From Salarchaeum sp. JOR-1 (GTDB taxonomy: Archaea; Halobacteriota; Halobacteria; Halobacteriales; Halobacteriaceae): a DNA stretch of 64,000 bases. This document shows positions 1-7,905 of this stretch, one piece after another. The notes below the pieces were generated by a model. The model was not told the origin of the DNA and did not search any database. It worked only from the letters and a program-made list of their open reading frames with translations. Numbering within the stretch: position 1 is the stretch's first letter; each line of letters begins with the position of its first letter. The translations under genes and the position numbers were made by a program. The stretch is taken from contig NZ_CP042241.1 in NCBI RefSeq assembly GCF_007833275.1, positions 310,001 through 374,000 on the forward strand. The letters run 5' to 3'.

Positions 1-1437
1 GTCGGCGACCTCGTCGACGACCACGCCGCGTTCGTCACCGAACACGCCGACCGCTACCTCGCGCGCCGCCTCACCGCGCGGAACGCCGGCCGCTGGCTCG
101 ACACCCTCGAACACCGCGCCCGCGACGCCCTCGCGGCCTACGACCTCGCGCTCCCGCCGGTCGACCGCCGGTTCGCGGACGACCGCCTCGACGACCTCCG
201 GTACTACGTCCTCCGCGACTTCGTCGGGCACGGCGAACTCACCGTCCCCGTCCGCGACGACCACCTCGAGGACGTGGAAGCGAACCGCGTCGGCGAACGC
301 GTCAAGGTCGTCCCCCGGCACTCGCTCTGGAAGGACGGCCGCATCCCGACGAACCTCGTGTTCGACGACGAACGGTCGTTCGTCGACCTCGTCACCCAGC
401 TCGCCGCCGAGGACGGCGTGGAACTGAACGCGAGCAATCCCAGCGCGAAGGTCAACATTCGGCCGGACGGCGTCGGAGACGACGTGACCGTCCGGTGCGC
501 CGTCGCGCTCCCCGCCATCAGCGCCGACGGCCCGCACGTCTCCATTCGGAAACAGGCCCCGGACGCGCTCACGCCGACCGACCTCGTGCGGACGGACTCG
601 GTTTCGCCGGAGATGGTCGCACTGCTCTGGATGGCGTACGAACACCACGGCGTCGTCGTGTTCTCCGGCCCGACCGGCGTCGGGAAGACGACGCTCATGA
701 ACGCCCACGCGCCATTCATCCCCCACCGCGACCGCCCCGTCAGCATCGACGAGGGCTCCCGGGAGGTGAGCCTGCCGCACGAGACCGGCGTCTCCCTGAC
801 GACGCGCGACCACGAGAACCCGCACAAGCGCGTGACGATGGCCGACCTGATGACCGAATCGAATTACCTGAACCCCGACGTGGAGATCATCGCGGAGATC
901 AACACGCCCGAGAGCTTCGAGACGTTCGCGGACGTGCTGAACACGGGCCACGGCGTCATCGGCACGACGCACGCGGCGGACGCCGACCGCCTCGTGAACC
1001 GCGTGGTCGAACAGGGACTCCCCGCGTACCTCCTGCGCGAAATCGACCTCGTCGTCTTCCCCCGGCACGTCGAGGGCGAACGCTACGTCGGCGAGATACT
1101 GGAGCTCGTGGACGAACCGGCGTACGACCGCCTCCCCGCGGACGAGCGGGGGCGCATCGAGAAGGACGACACCGTGATTCACTACCATCGGGTCGCGGGT
1201 CGCCGCGAGGGCGCGTTCTCGTTCGCGGACGCGAGCGAAATCGCCTTTTTCGACCGGCTCGCCGCGCACACCGACCGGCCGCGAGAGGCCGTCGTCAGCG
1301 AGTTCGAGCAGAAACGGCGGTACGTCGAGTACTTCGTGCGCGACGACCTGAGCGACCGCGACGACCTGTTCGCGTTCCTCGCCGACCTGCGGACGGACGA
1401 GGCGGCGACCGTCGAGCGCGCCGCGGGGGACGCGTGA
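1..1437 (+). CDS. Type II/IV secretion system ATPase (PilB/TadA-like), 5' partial
   Basis: Cytoplasmic ATPase that powers assembly of a type IV pilus-like filament. The frame is open from base 1, so the N-terminus lies outside the window; 478 codons are visible. The Walker A motif GPTGVGKT is at about nt 670-693, a Walker B-like segment (VEIIAEI) at about nt 880-900, and the family motif TTHAADADRLVNR at about nt 964-1002. The stop overlaps the GTG start of the membrane partner by 4 bases, which indicates translational coupling. The pairing with a GspF/TadC-like protein and pilin-like genes supports the role. Which surface structure it drives cannot be told from sequence. Confidence 0.93.
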   Translation, partial: VGDLVDDHAAFVTEHADRYLARRLTARNAGRWLDTLEHRARDALAAYDLALPPVDRRFADDRLDDLRYYVLRDFVGHGELTVPVRDDHLEDVEANRVGERVKVVPRHSLWKDGRIPTNLVFDDERSFVDLVTQLAAEDGVELNASNPSAKVNIRPDGVGDDVTVRCAVALPAISADGPHVSIRKQAPDALTPTDLVRTDSVSPEMVALLWMAYEHHGVVVFSGPTGVGKTTLMNAHAPFIPHRDRPVSIDEGSREVSLPHETGVSLTTRDHENPHKRVTMADLMTESNYLNPDVEIIAEINTPESFETFADVLNTGHGVIGTTHAADADRLVNRVVEQGLPAYLLREIDLVVFPRHVEGERYVGEILELVDEPAYDRLPADERGRIEKDDTVIHYHRVAGRREGAFSFADASEIAFFDRLAAHTDRPREAVVSEFEQKRRYVEYFVRDDLSDRDDLFAFLADLRTDEAATVERAAGDA

Positions 1438-3251
1438 GCGGCGTCCTCGACCGCGCGCTCTACGCCCTCTTCGGCGGGCACGCCGACCGCCGGCGGCACG
1501 CGACTGACCGCCGGCGGTACCGCGGCACCACCGCCAGCGAGGGGTTCGACGTGTACCTCGCGCGGCTCTACGGCGCGTCCTGGCTCGCGTTCGCCCTCGT
1601 CGCCGCGCTCGCCGGCAGCCTCGCGTGGCTGACGCCGCTCGTCGCGACCGTCGCGAACGCCACCGGACTCCTCACGCCGTTGGTGACGGCAGCGCTCGTC
1701 GGCTCGCTCGCAGGGTTCCTCGCGAAGCGCGGCGTCCTGCTGGCGGGCAGCCTCCACTTGCGCTGGATGTTGCACGCGCGACGCGCTGACATCGACCGCA
1801 CGCTCCCGAGCGCCGTGCGCTACCTGCGCGTGCTCGCGTCCGCCGGCTCCGGGGAGCGAGCGCTGTTCGACGCCGTCGCCGCCCGGGAGCGCGCGTACGG
1901 CGAGACCGCCGTCGCGTTCGGCACCGTCCGAAACAAGGCCGCGCTCTCCGGCAGTCTCGGGCAAGCGCTCCGCGTGGTGGCACGCGACACGCCGTCCCGG
2001 GACGCGCTCGCGCCCTTCCTCCTGAAGTTCCGCGAGCACGCCGCGACCGGGCCGGACGCCGTCGAGCAGTTCCTCCGCCTCGAAGCCCGAATGCTCGCGA
2101 ACCGACAGGCGCGCGCTCGCACGGAGGCCGAGGGCTTCCTCGAACTGCTCGCGGAACTGTTCGTCGTACTGCTCGTGATGCCCGCGCTCGTCGTCGTCTC
2201 CGTGACCGTGATGAGCGTGCTCGCGCCCGGTCTCGGCGCGCCCGTCGCGATTGCGGGGCACGTGACGACGCCGCGGACGCTCCTCGTCGCCGGCTGCGGC
2301 GTGTTCGTGCTCGCCATCGGCGCGGTTGCGGCCGCGCTCGTCGGCGTGATCCGGCCGAGCGGGTTCGGCGACCACTGGACGCGCTCGCGCGGGCTCGGCG
2401 TGCTCGCGAACGCGCCGCGCAACCCCGCGGACGCCCTGGTCGTCCTCGCCCCGCTCGCGCCCGGCCTCGCGGTCGGGTTCGCCGCGCTCGGCGTCGGCGT
2501 CTGGGACGCGCTGGTGCTCGCGTACGCGGGTGTCGCCGTCCCCGTCGGGGCCGTAGCGGCGCGGCGGGCGCGGGCGGACGACGCGAAAGACCGCGAGTTG
2601 AAGGACGCCGTGCACGCCATCGCCGGCCACGTCAGCCTCGGCGTGCCGTTCGCGGACGCGGTCGGCCGCGTCGTCGGCGACGGGTCGCTGGACGCGCTGC
2701 GCGCCGACACCGCCGACCTGGCACGGCGCCTCGACCTCCCGCACCCGGGTGCCGATCGGCGGAGTATGGCGCTGTCCGCGTACGCGGAGCGCGTCGGCAC
2801 GCCGCTCGCCGACCAGGCAATCGGGCTCGTCGCGGGCGCGCTCACCGCCGGCAGCGAGGTCGAAACCGCGTTCGACGCGCTCCAGGCAGAGGTCGGACGG
2901 CTCTACCACGAGAAGAAGGCTCTCCGCTCGGAGCTCGCGGTGTACGTCGCGGTCGGCTGGACGACCGCCCTCCTCGTGGTGGGGATCGTCGTCGCGATCA
3001 ACGCGTACGTTCTCGACAGTTTCGCGCAGCTCTCGACGGTCTCGACCGCCACCACCGGTCTGTCGCTCGCGCCGGACGCCGTCCAGCCCGAACGCGACCG
3101 CCACCACTTCTACCTCGTGACGCAGGCGACGATGCTTTCTTGCGGCTGGTTCGCCGGAATGGCGAGCAGAGGTCGGTACGCCGCGCTCCTTCACTCCGGC
3201 CTGCTCGCGATCGCCGCGTTCTGCGCGTTCCGCATCGGAGGGTTCGCGTGA
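1434..3251 (+). CDS. Type II secretion system F / TadC-like membrane protein
   Basis: Polytopic platform protein of about 605 residues that would anchor the pilus-assembly ATPase in the membrane. GTG at 1434 is chosen because it overlaps the upstream stop (GTGA); the open frame runs much further upstream but is antisense or shadow there. Hydrophobic segments occur near residues 40-100, 235-310, 345-375 and 500-590, alternating with soluble helical stretches. This fits the duplicated T2SSF layout of haloarchaeal PilC proteins. Its own stop overlaps the next GTG by 4 bases, so it sits inside one operon. Confidence 0.9.
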   Translation: MSGVLDRALYALFGGHADRRRHATDRRRYRGTTASEGFDVYLARLYGASWLAFALVAALAGSLAWLTPLVATVANATGLLTPLVTAALVGSLAGFLAKRGVLLAGSLHLRWMLHARRADIDRTLPSAVRYLRVLASAGSGERALFDAVAARERAYGETAVAFGTVRNKAALSGSLGQALRVVARDTPSRDALAPFLLKFREHAATGPDAVEQFLRLEARMLANRQARARTEAEGFLELLAELFVVLLVMPALVVVSVTVMSVLAPGLGAPVAIAGHVTTPRTLLVAGCGVFVLAIGAVAAALVGVIRPSGFGDHWTRSRGLGVLANAPRNPADALVVLAPLAPGLAVGFAALGVGVWDALVLAYAGVAVPVGAVAARRARADDAKDRELKDAVHAIAGHVSLGVPFADAVGRVVGDGSLDALRADTADLARRLDLPHPGADRRSMALSAYAERVGTPLADQAIGLVAGALTAGSEVETAFDALQAEVGRLYHEKKALRSELAVYVAVGWTTALLVVGIVVAINAYVLDSFAQLSTVSTATTGLSLAPDAVQPERDRHHFYLVTQATMLSCGWFAGMASRGRYAALLHSGLLAIAAFCAFRIGGFA

Positions 3252-3952
3252 ACCGCCGCGCGCAGTCGAACGTCGTCGGCGTCGCCATCCTCCTCGGCCT
3301 GACAGTACTCGCGCTCGGCGCGGTGACGGCGAGCGTCGGCAACCTCGTCGAGACGAACGCGGCCGCGGCGGACGCGAACCGGGTCGCGTCAGACCTCGCG
3401 GCGACCGTGCAGCCGGTTCGCACCACCGGCGTCCGCGTGGGAACGCTCGCGTTCACGGACGGCCGACTCGACACGGTCGAACGCTCGATACGCGTCCTCG
3501 ACCGGTCGGGGGTAGTGCTGGAACGCCCGGCGAACGCGCTCGTGTTCGAAGCGGGCGCGTACACCACGACCCTCCTGGGCGGCGCGGTGACGCTCGGCCG
3601 CGACGGCGGCGGACGGTTCGTCCGCGAGCCGCCGATAACCGCGGACGAGGACGTGCTCGTCGTCGGCTTGCCCGTGCTCGACGGCACAGTGGTCGCTGGC
3701 GGCGAGAGCAAGCGCGTGCGCCTCCACACTCACGTCACGCACGCCCGACACGACCTTGGAACAGCCGCCTATCGTGTCGCAGTTGAGACAGCCCGCCCGA
3801 GGCCGTGGAAGCAGTTCTTCGCGGCCGCGAACGCCGCTATCTCCGTCCGGGATTTCGACGGCGATGGCGTGACGAGCGTGGTCGCGCGGTTTCCCGGCGA
3901 GCGCGCGGGGTACGTCGTCGTCCACCGCGTGGAGGTGTCCCGCCGTGGATGA
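3248..3952 (+). CDS. Pilin-like secreted protein with class III-type N-terminus
   Basis: A 234-residue protein starting at GTG 3248, overlapping the upstream stop by 4 bases. The N-terminus reads NRRAQSNVVGVAILLG: two arginines followed by a long hydrophobic helix, the pattern processed by archaeal prepilin peptidases. The rest is predicted to be extracellular and beta-rich. The position directly after the ATPase and membrane platform genes suggests a filament or pseudopilin subunit. From memory, haloarchaeal genomes carry this same row under uncharacterised DUF72xx family names; this was not checked. Confidence 0.82.
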   Translation: MNRRAQSNVVGVAILLGLTVLALGAVTASVGNLVETNAAAADANRVASDLAATVQPVRTTGVRVGTLAFTDGRLDTVERSIRVLDRSGVVLERPANALVFEAGAYTTTLLGGAVTLGRDGGGRFVREPPITADEDVLVVGLPVLDGTVVAGGESKRVRLHTHVTHARHDLGTAAYRVAVETARPRPWKQFFAAANAAISVRDFDGDGVTSVVARFPGERAGYVVVHRVEVSRRG

Positions 3953-4388
3953 CCGCGGCGTCGCGCCGGTCGTCGGGAAGGCCCTGGAGGCCGGTATCGT
4001 CCTGCTGTACGTCGGCGCTGTCGCTGCGGCGATGTACGGCTCGGTCGTCCCCGACTACCGGGCGACCGCCGGGGACGCCGTCGCGGAGCGCGCGCTCGCC
4101 GCCGCGGCCGAGGACGTGGAGGCCGCGATACCCGCAAGGGTTCGGACGGCGACCGTCCGCGCGGACGTCGCGCTCCCGGACACAATTCGCGGCCGGCACT
4201 ACACCGTCGCGGTCGAGAAGCGAACGCTCGTCCTCACGCACCCCGATCCCGACGTGGGCGCGCGAGTCCGACTGTCGCTCCCGGACTCCGTAACCGCCGT
4301 TTCGGGAGCCTGGTCGAGCGCGACGCCCGCCGCCGTACGGGTGATTCGAGAGCACGGCGAGACGGTGGTTCGGTTGGTGGCGCGATGA
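3945..4388 (+). CDS. Small pilin-like membrane-anchored protein
   Basis: A 147-residue protein starting at GTG 3945, 8 bases before the end of the preceding gene. After a short charged start (MDDRGVAPVVGKALE) comes one hydrophobic helix at about residues 15-35, then a soluble beta-rich region. GVAPVVGKALE resembles the conserved start of archaeal pilins (GVSPVIG). Probably a minor pilin or pilus-associated protein. No enzyme motif is visible. Confidence 0.78.
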   Translation: MDDRGVAPVVGKALEAGIVLLYVGAVAAAMYGSVVPDYRATAGDAVAERALAAAAEDVEAAIPARVRTATVRADVALPDTIRGRHYTVAVEKRTLVLTHPDPDVGARVRLSLPDSVTAVSGAWSSATPAAVRVIREHGETVVRLVAR

Positions 4389-5047
4389 GGGGGCAGTTGA
4401 ACCTCCCGGCGCTCGGCGTCGCGCTGTTGCTCCTCACCGCGGCGACGGGCGTGAGTCTCGCGATGGCGAACGGCGCGTTCGACGCCGCGGAGCGCGACCC
4501 GATAGCCGACCACGCTGCGACAGCGCTCGCCGACCGCCTCGTCGCCGCGGACGGCCCGCTTGCGGCCCGACAGAACGTGCTCGACGCCACCGAAATCGAG
4601 GGATTGGATGCCTCCGAACTGCGGTCGCTCGTCGGCGAGCGGGACGCGGTCGTGCGACTCGACGGCGAGGTCGTGGCCCGGACGGGCGACGTGTCGAATC
4701 CGCGGACGGTGCGGCGGCTGGTGCTCGTCGCCGCCGTCGAGACCAGGACGCTCACTCCGGCTGTCGAGCGCGGCGCGGGGGTGACGCTCCCGCGGCGCAC
4801 GGGTTCGGTGACCGTGACACTCGACCCGCCCGCGGGAACCCTGGTTCGGGCGGTGCGCGTCAACGGTCGAATCGTTCTCCTGGCCGAGGCGGGCCTCCAG
4901 GGCCAGTTCGCCCTCGACGTCTCGCGCTTTCGCACCACGCGCATCGCGTTCGACGCGACCGATCGTTTGCCGGCGGGGAGCGTCACTGTCGAATACGCGG
5001 TCGAGCGGACGGAGAAGGGCGTGCTCGGGGTGAGCGTCGATGCGTAG
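4385..5047 (+). CDS. Pilus-operon secreted protein
   Basis: A 220-residue protein with an ATG start overlapping the previous stop (ATGA). The N-terminus MRGQLNLPALGVALLLL is a single hydrophobic helix after one arginine, and the remaining 190 residues look extracellular. It shares the short RGQLxLxAL-type start with the next two genes, so these may be related minor pilins. The family is not recognised beyond its conserved position after pilB/pilC genes in haloarchaea. Function is unknown. Confidence 0.75.
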   Translation: MRGQLNLPALGVALLLLTAATGVSLAMANGAFDAAERDPIADHAATALADRLVAADGPLAARQNVLDATEIEGLDASELRSLVGERDAVVRLDGEVVARTGDVSNPRTVRRLVLVAAVETRTLTPAVERGAGVTLPRRTGSVTVTLDPPAGTLVRAVRVNGRIVLLAEAGLQGQFALDVSRFRTTRIAFDATDRLPAGSVTVEYAVERTEKGVLGVSVDA

Positions 5048-5441
5048 GGCGCAACTCTCGCTATCCGCTATCGAAGCGGGTGTCGGCGTCCTGCTGGTGT
5101 TCGCGGTGACGACGGGGTTCGTGCTCGGCGGTCCCGCGCCTGCGGGGAACGCCCAACTCGACGCGTACGCGACCGACCTCGGCGCGGTGCTGGCGAACGA
5201 CGCGCCCAGACATGGAGCTGCGACGCGGCTGGCGGAGGTGACGCGCTCCCGGGAGGGGTTCGACCGTGAGGCCGACGCTCTCGCGGCGCGAATCGTCCGC
5301 GTGCTCCCCGAGAACCTGATGTATCGCGTGGGCACCGAACACGGAGCGGTCGGGTATTCGCGGCCCGACGGCGTGGCGTACGGGACGGCGCGTCACGCGA
5401 CCCCCTACGGGACGGTGACTATCTGGGTGTGGTACGCGTGA
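5040..5441 (+). CDS. Pilus-operon small secreted protein
   Basis: A 133-residue protein with its start 8 bases inside the preceding gene. It begins MRRAQLSLSAIEAGVGVLLV, a pilin-like charged tip and hydrophobic helix. The remainder is a short domain ending in an aromatic segment (TIWVWYA). It is part of the same overlapping operon. No catalytic residues are evident. Probably a minor pilin-like component. Confidence 0.74.
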   Translation: MRRAQLSLSAIEAGVGVLLVFAVTTGFVLGGPAPAGNAQLDAYATDLGAVLANDAPRHGAATRLAEVTRSREGFDREADALAARIVRVLPENLMYRVGTEHGAVGYSRPDGVAYGTARHATPYGTVTIWVWYA

Positions 5442-5941
5442 ACCGCCGCGGCCAGCTCGTGCTCGTCGCGGCGGCAGTGGTCGCGCTCGCGCTCGTCCCC
5501 GTCGTCGCGGCCTACCTCCAACTCGGGTACGCGCCCGGGTCGGAGACGACCGCGGAACCGCGGCCGGGCGCTGACGCCGAGCGGTTGTTGTCCCGGGCGG
5601 TGGCGCGCGCGCCCGTCGTCGCCGGCTACGACTGGGCGGACAGCGCGGAAGCGGTCGCGGTCGTTCGGGACGCGCTCGCGCCGCGACTGGACGCGCTCCG
5701 AACCGCGCGCCTGACCGGCGGAACGGCGGCCGTCGTGGCGTACGCGCCCGGAGTCGCGGACTCGTGGGCGGCCTCTGAGTGTCCGTCGGGGCCGAACCGC
5801 CAGTTCGGCGCGTGTCGCGCGGACGGCGGCGTTGTCGTACAGGAGCGCGGCGGCCGCACGCACCTCGTTGCGGTCGCGGTCGCGGTGCGCGTCGTCTCCG
5901 ACAGGCGAACCGCGACCCTCACGCTCGTGGTGGAGCGCTGA
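5438..5941 (+). CDS. Last gene of pilus operon, pilin-like secreted protein
   Basis: A protein of about 167 residues. GTG 5438 is preferred over GTG 5429 because it overlaps the upstream stop by 4 bases, as elsewhere in the operon. It starts MNRRGQLVLVAAAVVALAL, again a pilin-like helix, and then has a soluble domain with two cysteines in an ECPSGPNRQFGAC segment that could form a disulfide outside the cell. It ends 12 bases before the convergent redoxin gene. Function unknown. Confidence 0.75.
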   Translation: MNRRGQLVLVAAAVVALALVPVVAAYLQLGYAPGSETTAEPRPGADAERLLSRAVARAPVVAGYDWADSAEAVAVVRDALAPRLDALRTARLTGGTAAVVAYAPGVADSWAASECPSGPNRQFGACRADGGVVVQERGGRTHLVAVAVAVRVVSDRRTATLTLVVER

Positions 5942-5953
5942 CTCGTCAGTGGC

Positions 5954-6547
5954 TCAGAGGTCGCCCCAGTAGTCGGGTTCGTTCCCGGGTTTCCACTTGA
6001 TGGTGCAGCCGCGGGCGGGCGCGAACTCGCGGGTCACGTCCTCGCCGGCGAGGACGGTGTCGATGGCGTCACGCATCTCGAACCCGGGTTCGCCGGACGG
6101 TTCCGAGTCGGGCGACTGGGCGTCGTCGAGGCGGCCGTGGTAGGCGAGTTCGAGGCCGTCGCGGTTCGCGAAGAGGAAGGGGTCGGGCGTGCAGACCGCG
6201 CCGTAGGCCGCTGCGGTCGTCTGGGATTCGTCTCGGAGGTAGGCGTCGTAGGCCACGGTTCCCTCGCGGACGGCGTCGCGCATCGCCGCGAAGGAGTCGT
6301 CGGGGTAGGCGTCGGCGTCGTTGGAGTTGATGCCGACCACCGCCACGTCGTCGTAGTCGGCGGCGATGGCGTTCAGGGTCGGGTGTTTCGCCTGCGCGTA
6401 CGGACAGTGGTTGCACGTGAACACGACGAGCAGGGCGTCGCACTCACGGAAGTCGTCGGGAGAGTACGTCTCGCCGTCTGTTCCGGGGAGGGAGAACTCG
6501 GGTGCCGGGTCGCCGCGGTCGAGCACGCGCGTTGATTCGCCTGCCAT
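5954..6547 (-). CDS. Thioredoxin-fold redoxin (AhpC/TSA type)
   Basis: A 197-residue cytoplasmic thiol-dependent reductase or peroxidase of the redoxin family. The active-site segment is FTCNHCPYAQ (CxxC) near residue 46, preceded by the APEFSLPGTDG strand typical of AhpC/TlpA-like proteins. A C-terminal ARGCTIKWKPG motif is characteristic of the thioredoxin-family proteins that carry the CNHCP site. It is convergent with the pilus operon. The substrate is unknown. Confidence 0.87.
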   Translation of the reverse strand: MAGESTRVLDRGDPAPEFSLPGTDGETYSPDDFRECDALLVVFTCNHCPYAQAKHPTLNAIAADYDDVAVVGINSNDADAYPDDSFAAMRDAVREGTVAYDAYLRDESQTTAAAYGAVCTPDPFLFANRDGLELAYHGRLDDAQSPDSEPSGEPGFEMRDAIDTVLAGEDVTREFAPARGCTIKWKPGNEPDYWGDL

Positions 6548-6601
6548 GCCTGGAGAAACGGAGAGCGGTCGGAAAAGCGCTCGGCCCGCGGACGCGTTCG
6601 C

Positions 6602-7096
6602 CTACTCGAACCCCCACTCGTCGGCGCGGCGTTCGGCCGTTTCGCGGGCGCGCTCGCGGATGTCCGCGATGGCGTCGTCGTCCGCGAGGAAGGCTTCCAC
6701 GGCGTCGAGCGACCCGGCGTCCGCGTCGGCCGTGTCGGGCGCGCGCTCGCGGGTGCGGGCGGCGAGCGCGTCGTCGCCCGCGAGGTGAGTGGCGGGAGCG
6801 TCGGGCGCGACCGCGCAGTCGGCAGGCGGGGCGGGCGCGGGGTCGGCGTGGAGTTCGACGCGGACGGGACCGGGGTTCGCGAACGCGGCGAGCGCCGCGC
6901 CGCCGGCGCGGCCGTCGCTGTGGCGTGCGTGCGTCGGGACGCCGTCAGCGAACCAGAGGGTGAGGCGGTCAGCGGCGTCGAGCAGGAGCGTCTGCTGGGG
7001 TTCGAGAACCGCGCGGCCCGTGTGGGCGGCGTCGAGCGCCGTTTCGAGGGGTGCGGCGGTGTCGGGGACGGTGCGAGAGAAGACGAGGCGGCTCAT
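6602..7096 (-). CDS. Uncharacterised protein paired with a MinD-like ATPase
   Basis: A 164-residue acidic protein of unrecognised family. Its start overlaps the stop of the upstream MinD-like gene by 4 bases, so the two are almost certainly co-translated. The N-terminal 100 residues look like a small alpha/beta domain and the C-terminal 40 residues are a charged helix. No metal or catalytic motif is visible. The coupling suggests it is a partner or cargo of the ATPase. Confidence 0.7.
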   Translation of the reverse strand: MSRLVFSRTVPDTAAPLETALDAAHTGRAVLEPQQTLLLDAADRLTLWFADGVPTHARHSDGRAGGAALAAFANPGPVRVELHADPAPAPPADCAVAPDAPATHLAGDDALAARTRERAPDTADADAGSLDAVEAFLADDDAIADIRERARETAERRADEWGFE

Positions 7097-7866
7097 ACCT
7101 CGTCGGGGACGACGGCGCGTCGGAACCGGTCGGCGACGCCGGCCTCGCTCCCGGGTTCGACGGCGAGTTCGTCCGCGATGCGGCGGTAGGCGTCCGCCGC
7201 GGGACTGTCCGGCGCGTGCGCGAGGAGCGGTTCGCCGGCGCGGCGGGCGTGCCGTGCGGCGGCGTCCTCCGGGACGTTCCCGAGGATTGGGCCCTCGAAG
7301 TAGCGTTCGGACTGCGCGGCGACGCGCTCGACGCCCGCCTCGTCGCGCACGCGATTGTAGACGACGCCCGCCACGTCAGTCTCGTAGGACGCGGCGTACT
7401 CCTGCACCTTGAGCGCGTCGCTCAACGCTGGGACGGTCGGCTGAGTGACGAGGACGACGCGATCCGCGAGCACGATCGGGAGGACGGCGCGGCGGGAGGC
7501 CAGTGTCGCCGGAGAGTCGAGAAGAATGACGTCGGTATCGGCGGCGAGCGTCGCGATCACGTCCCGGAGGCGGGTCGGGTCGGCGGCGCGGAAGTCGCCG
7601 AGGTCGGTGCCGCAGGGGACGACGCGCAGCCCGAAGCGCTCGTAGGTAGCGTCGGCGACACGGGCGTCGGCGTCGCCGAGGAGGAGGTCGTGGAGGGTTG
7701 TGTCGGCGTCCGCGAGGCCGGCGTGGAAGAGCAGGTTCGCCATCCCGGTGTCGGCGTCCACGACGGTGACGTCGTAGCGCGCCGCGAGCGCCATGCCGAG
7801 CGCGAGCGTGCTCGTCGTCTTCCCCGTCCCGCCCTTGCCGCTCGCCACCGAGAACACCTCGACCAT
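7093..7866 (-). CDS. MinD/ParA family P-loop ATPase
   Basis: A 257-residue deviant-Walker ATPase. The motif GKGGTGKTTS is at residues 10-19, VVDADTGMANL is the switch I region, and VILLDSPATL is the Walker B/switch II strand. Such proteins switch between monomer and membrane- or DNA-bound dimer to position other complexes. Haloarchaea have several MinD paralogues, not involved in FtsZ placement in Haloferax. It lacks an obvious C-terminal amphipathic membrane-targeting helix. It is translationally coupled to the 164-residue protein downstream. Confidence 0.9.
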   Translation of the reverse strand: MVEVFSVASGKGGTGKTTSTLALGMALAARYDVTVVDADTGMANLLFHAGLADADTTLHDLLLGDADARVADATYERFGLRVVPCGTDLGDFRAADPTRLRDVIATLAADTDVILLDSPATLASRRAVLPIVLADRVVLVTQPTVPALSDALKVQEYAASYETDVAGVVYNRVRDEAGVERVAAQSERYFEGPILGNVPEDAAARHARRAGEPLLAHAPDSPAADAYRRIADELAVEPGSEAGVADRFRRAVVPDEV

Positions 7867-7905
7867 TAGTTCTCCCGAAGCGGTAGCGAGTAATAAAGTC
7901 GGGGG

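Noticed and set aside
1182-3194. 670-codon open frame on the minus strand
   Set aside because: It is antisense to the ATPase and TadC-like genes; its Arg/Glu-rich low-complexity translation is what the complement of high-GC coding DNA gives. No motif is seen.
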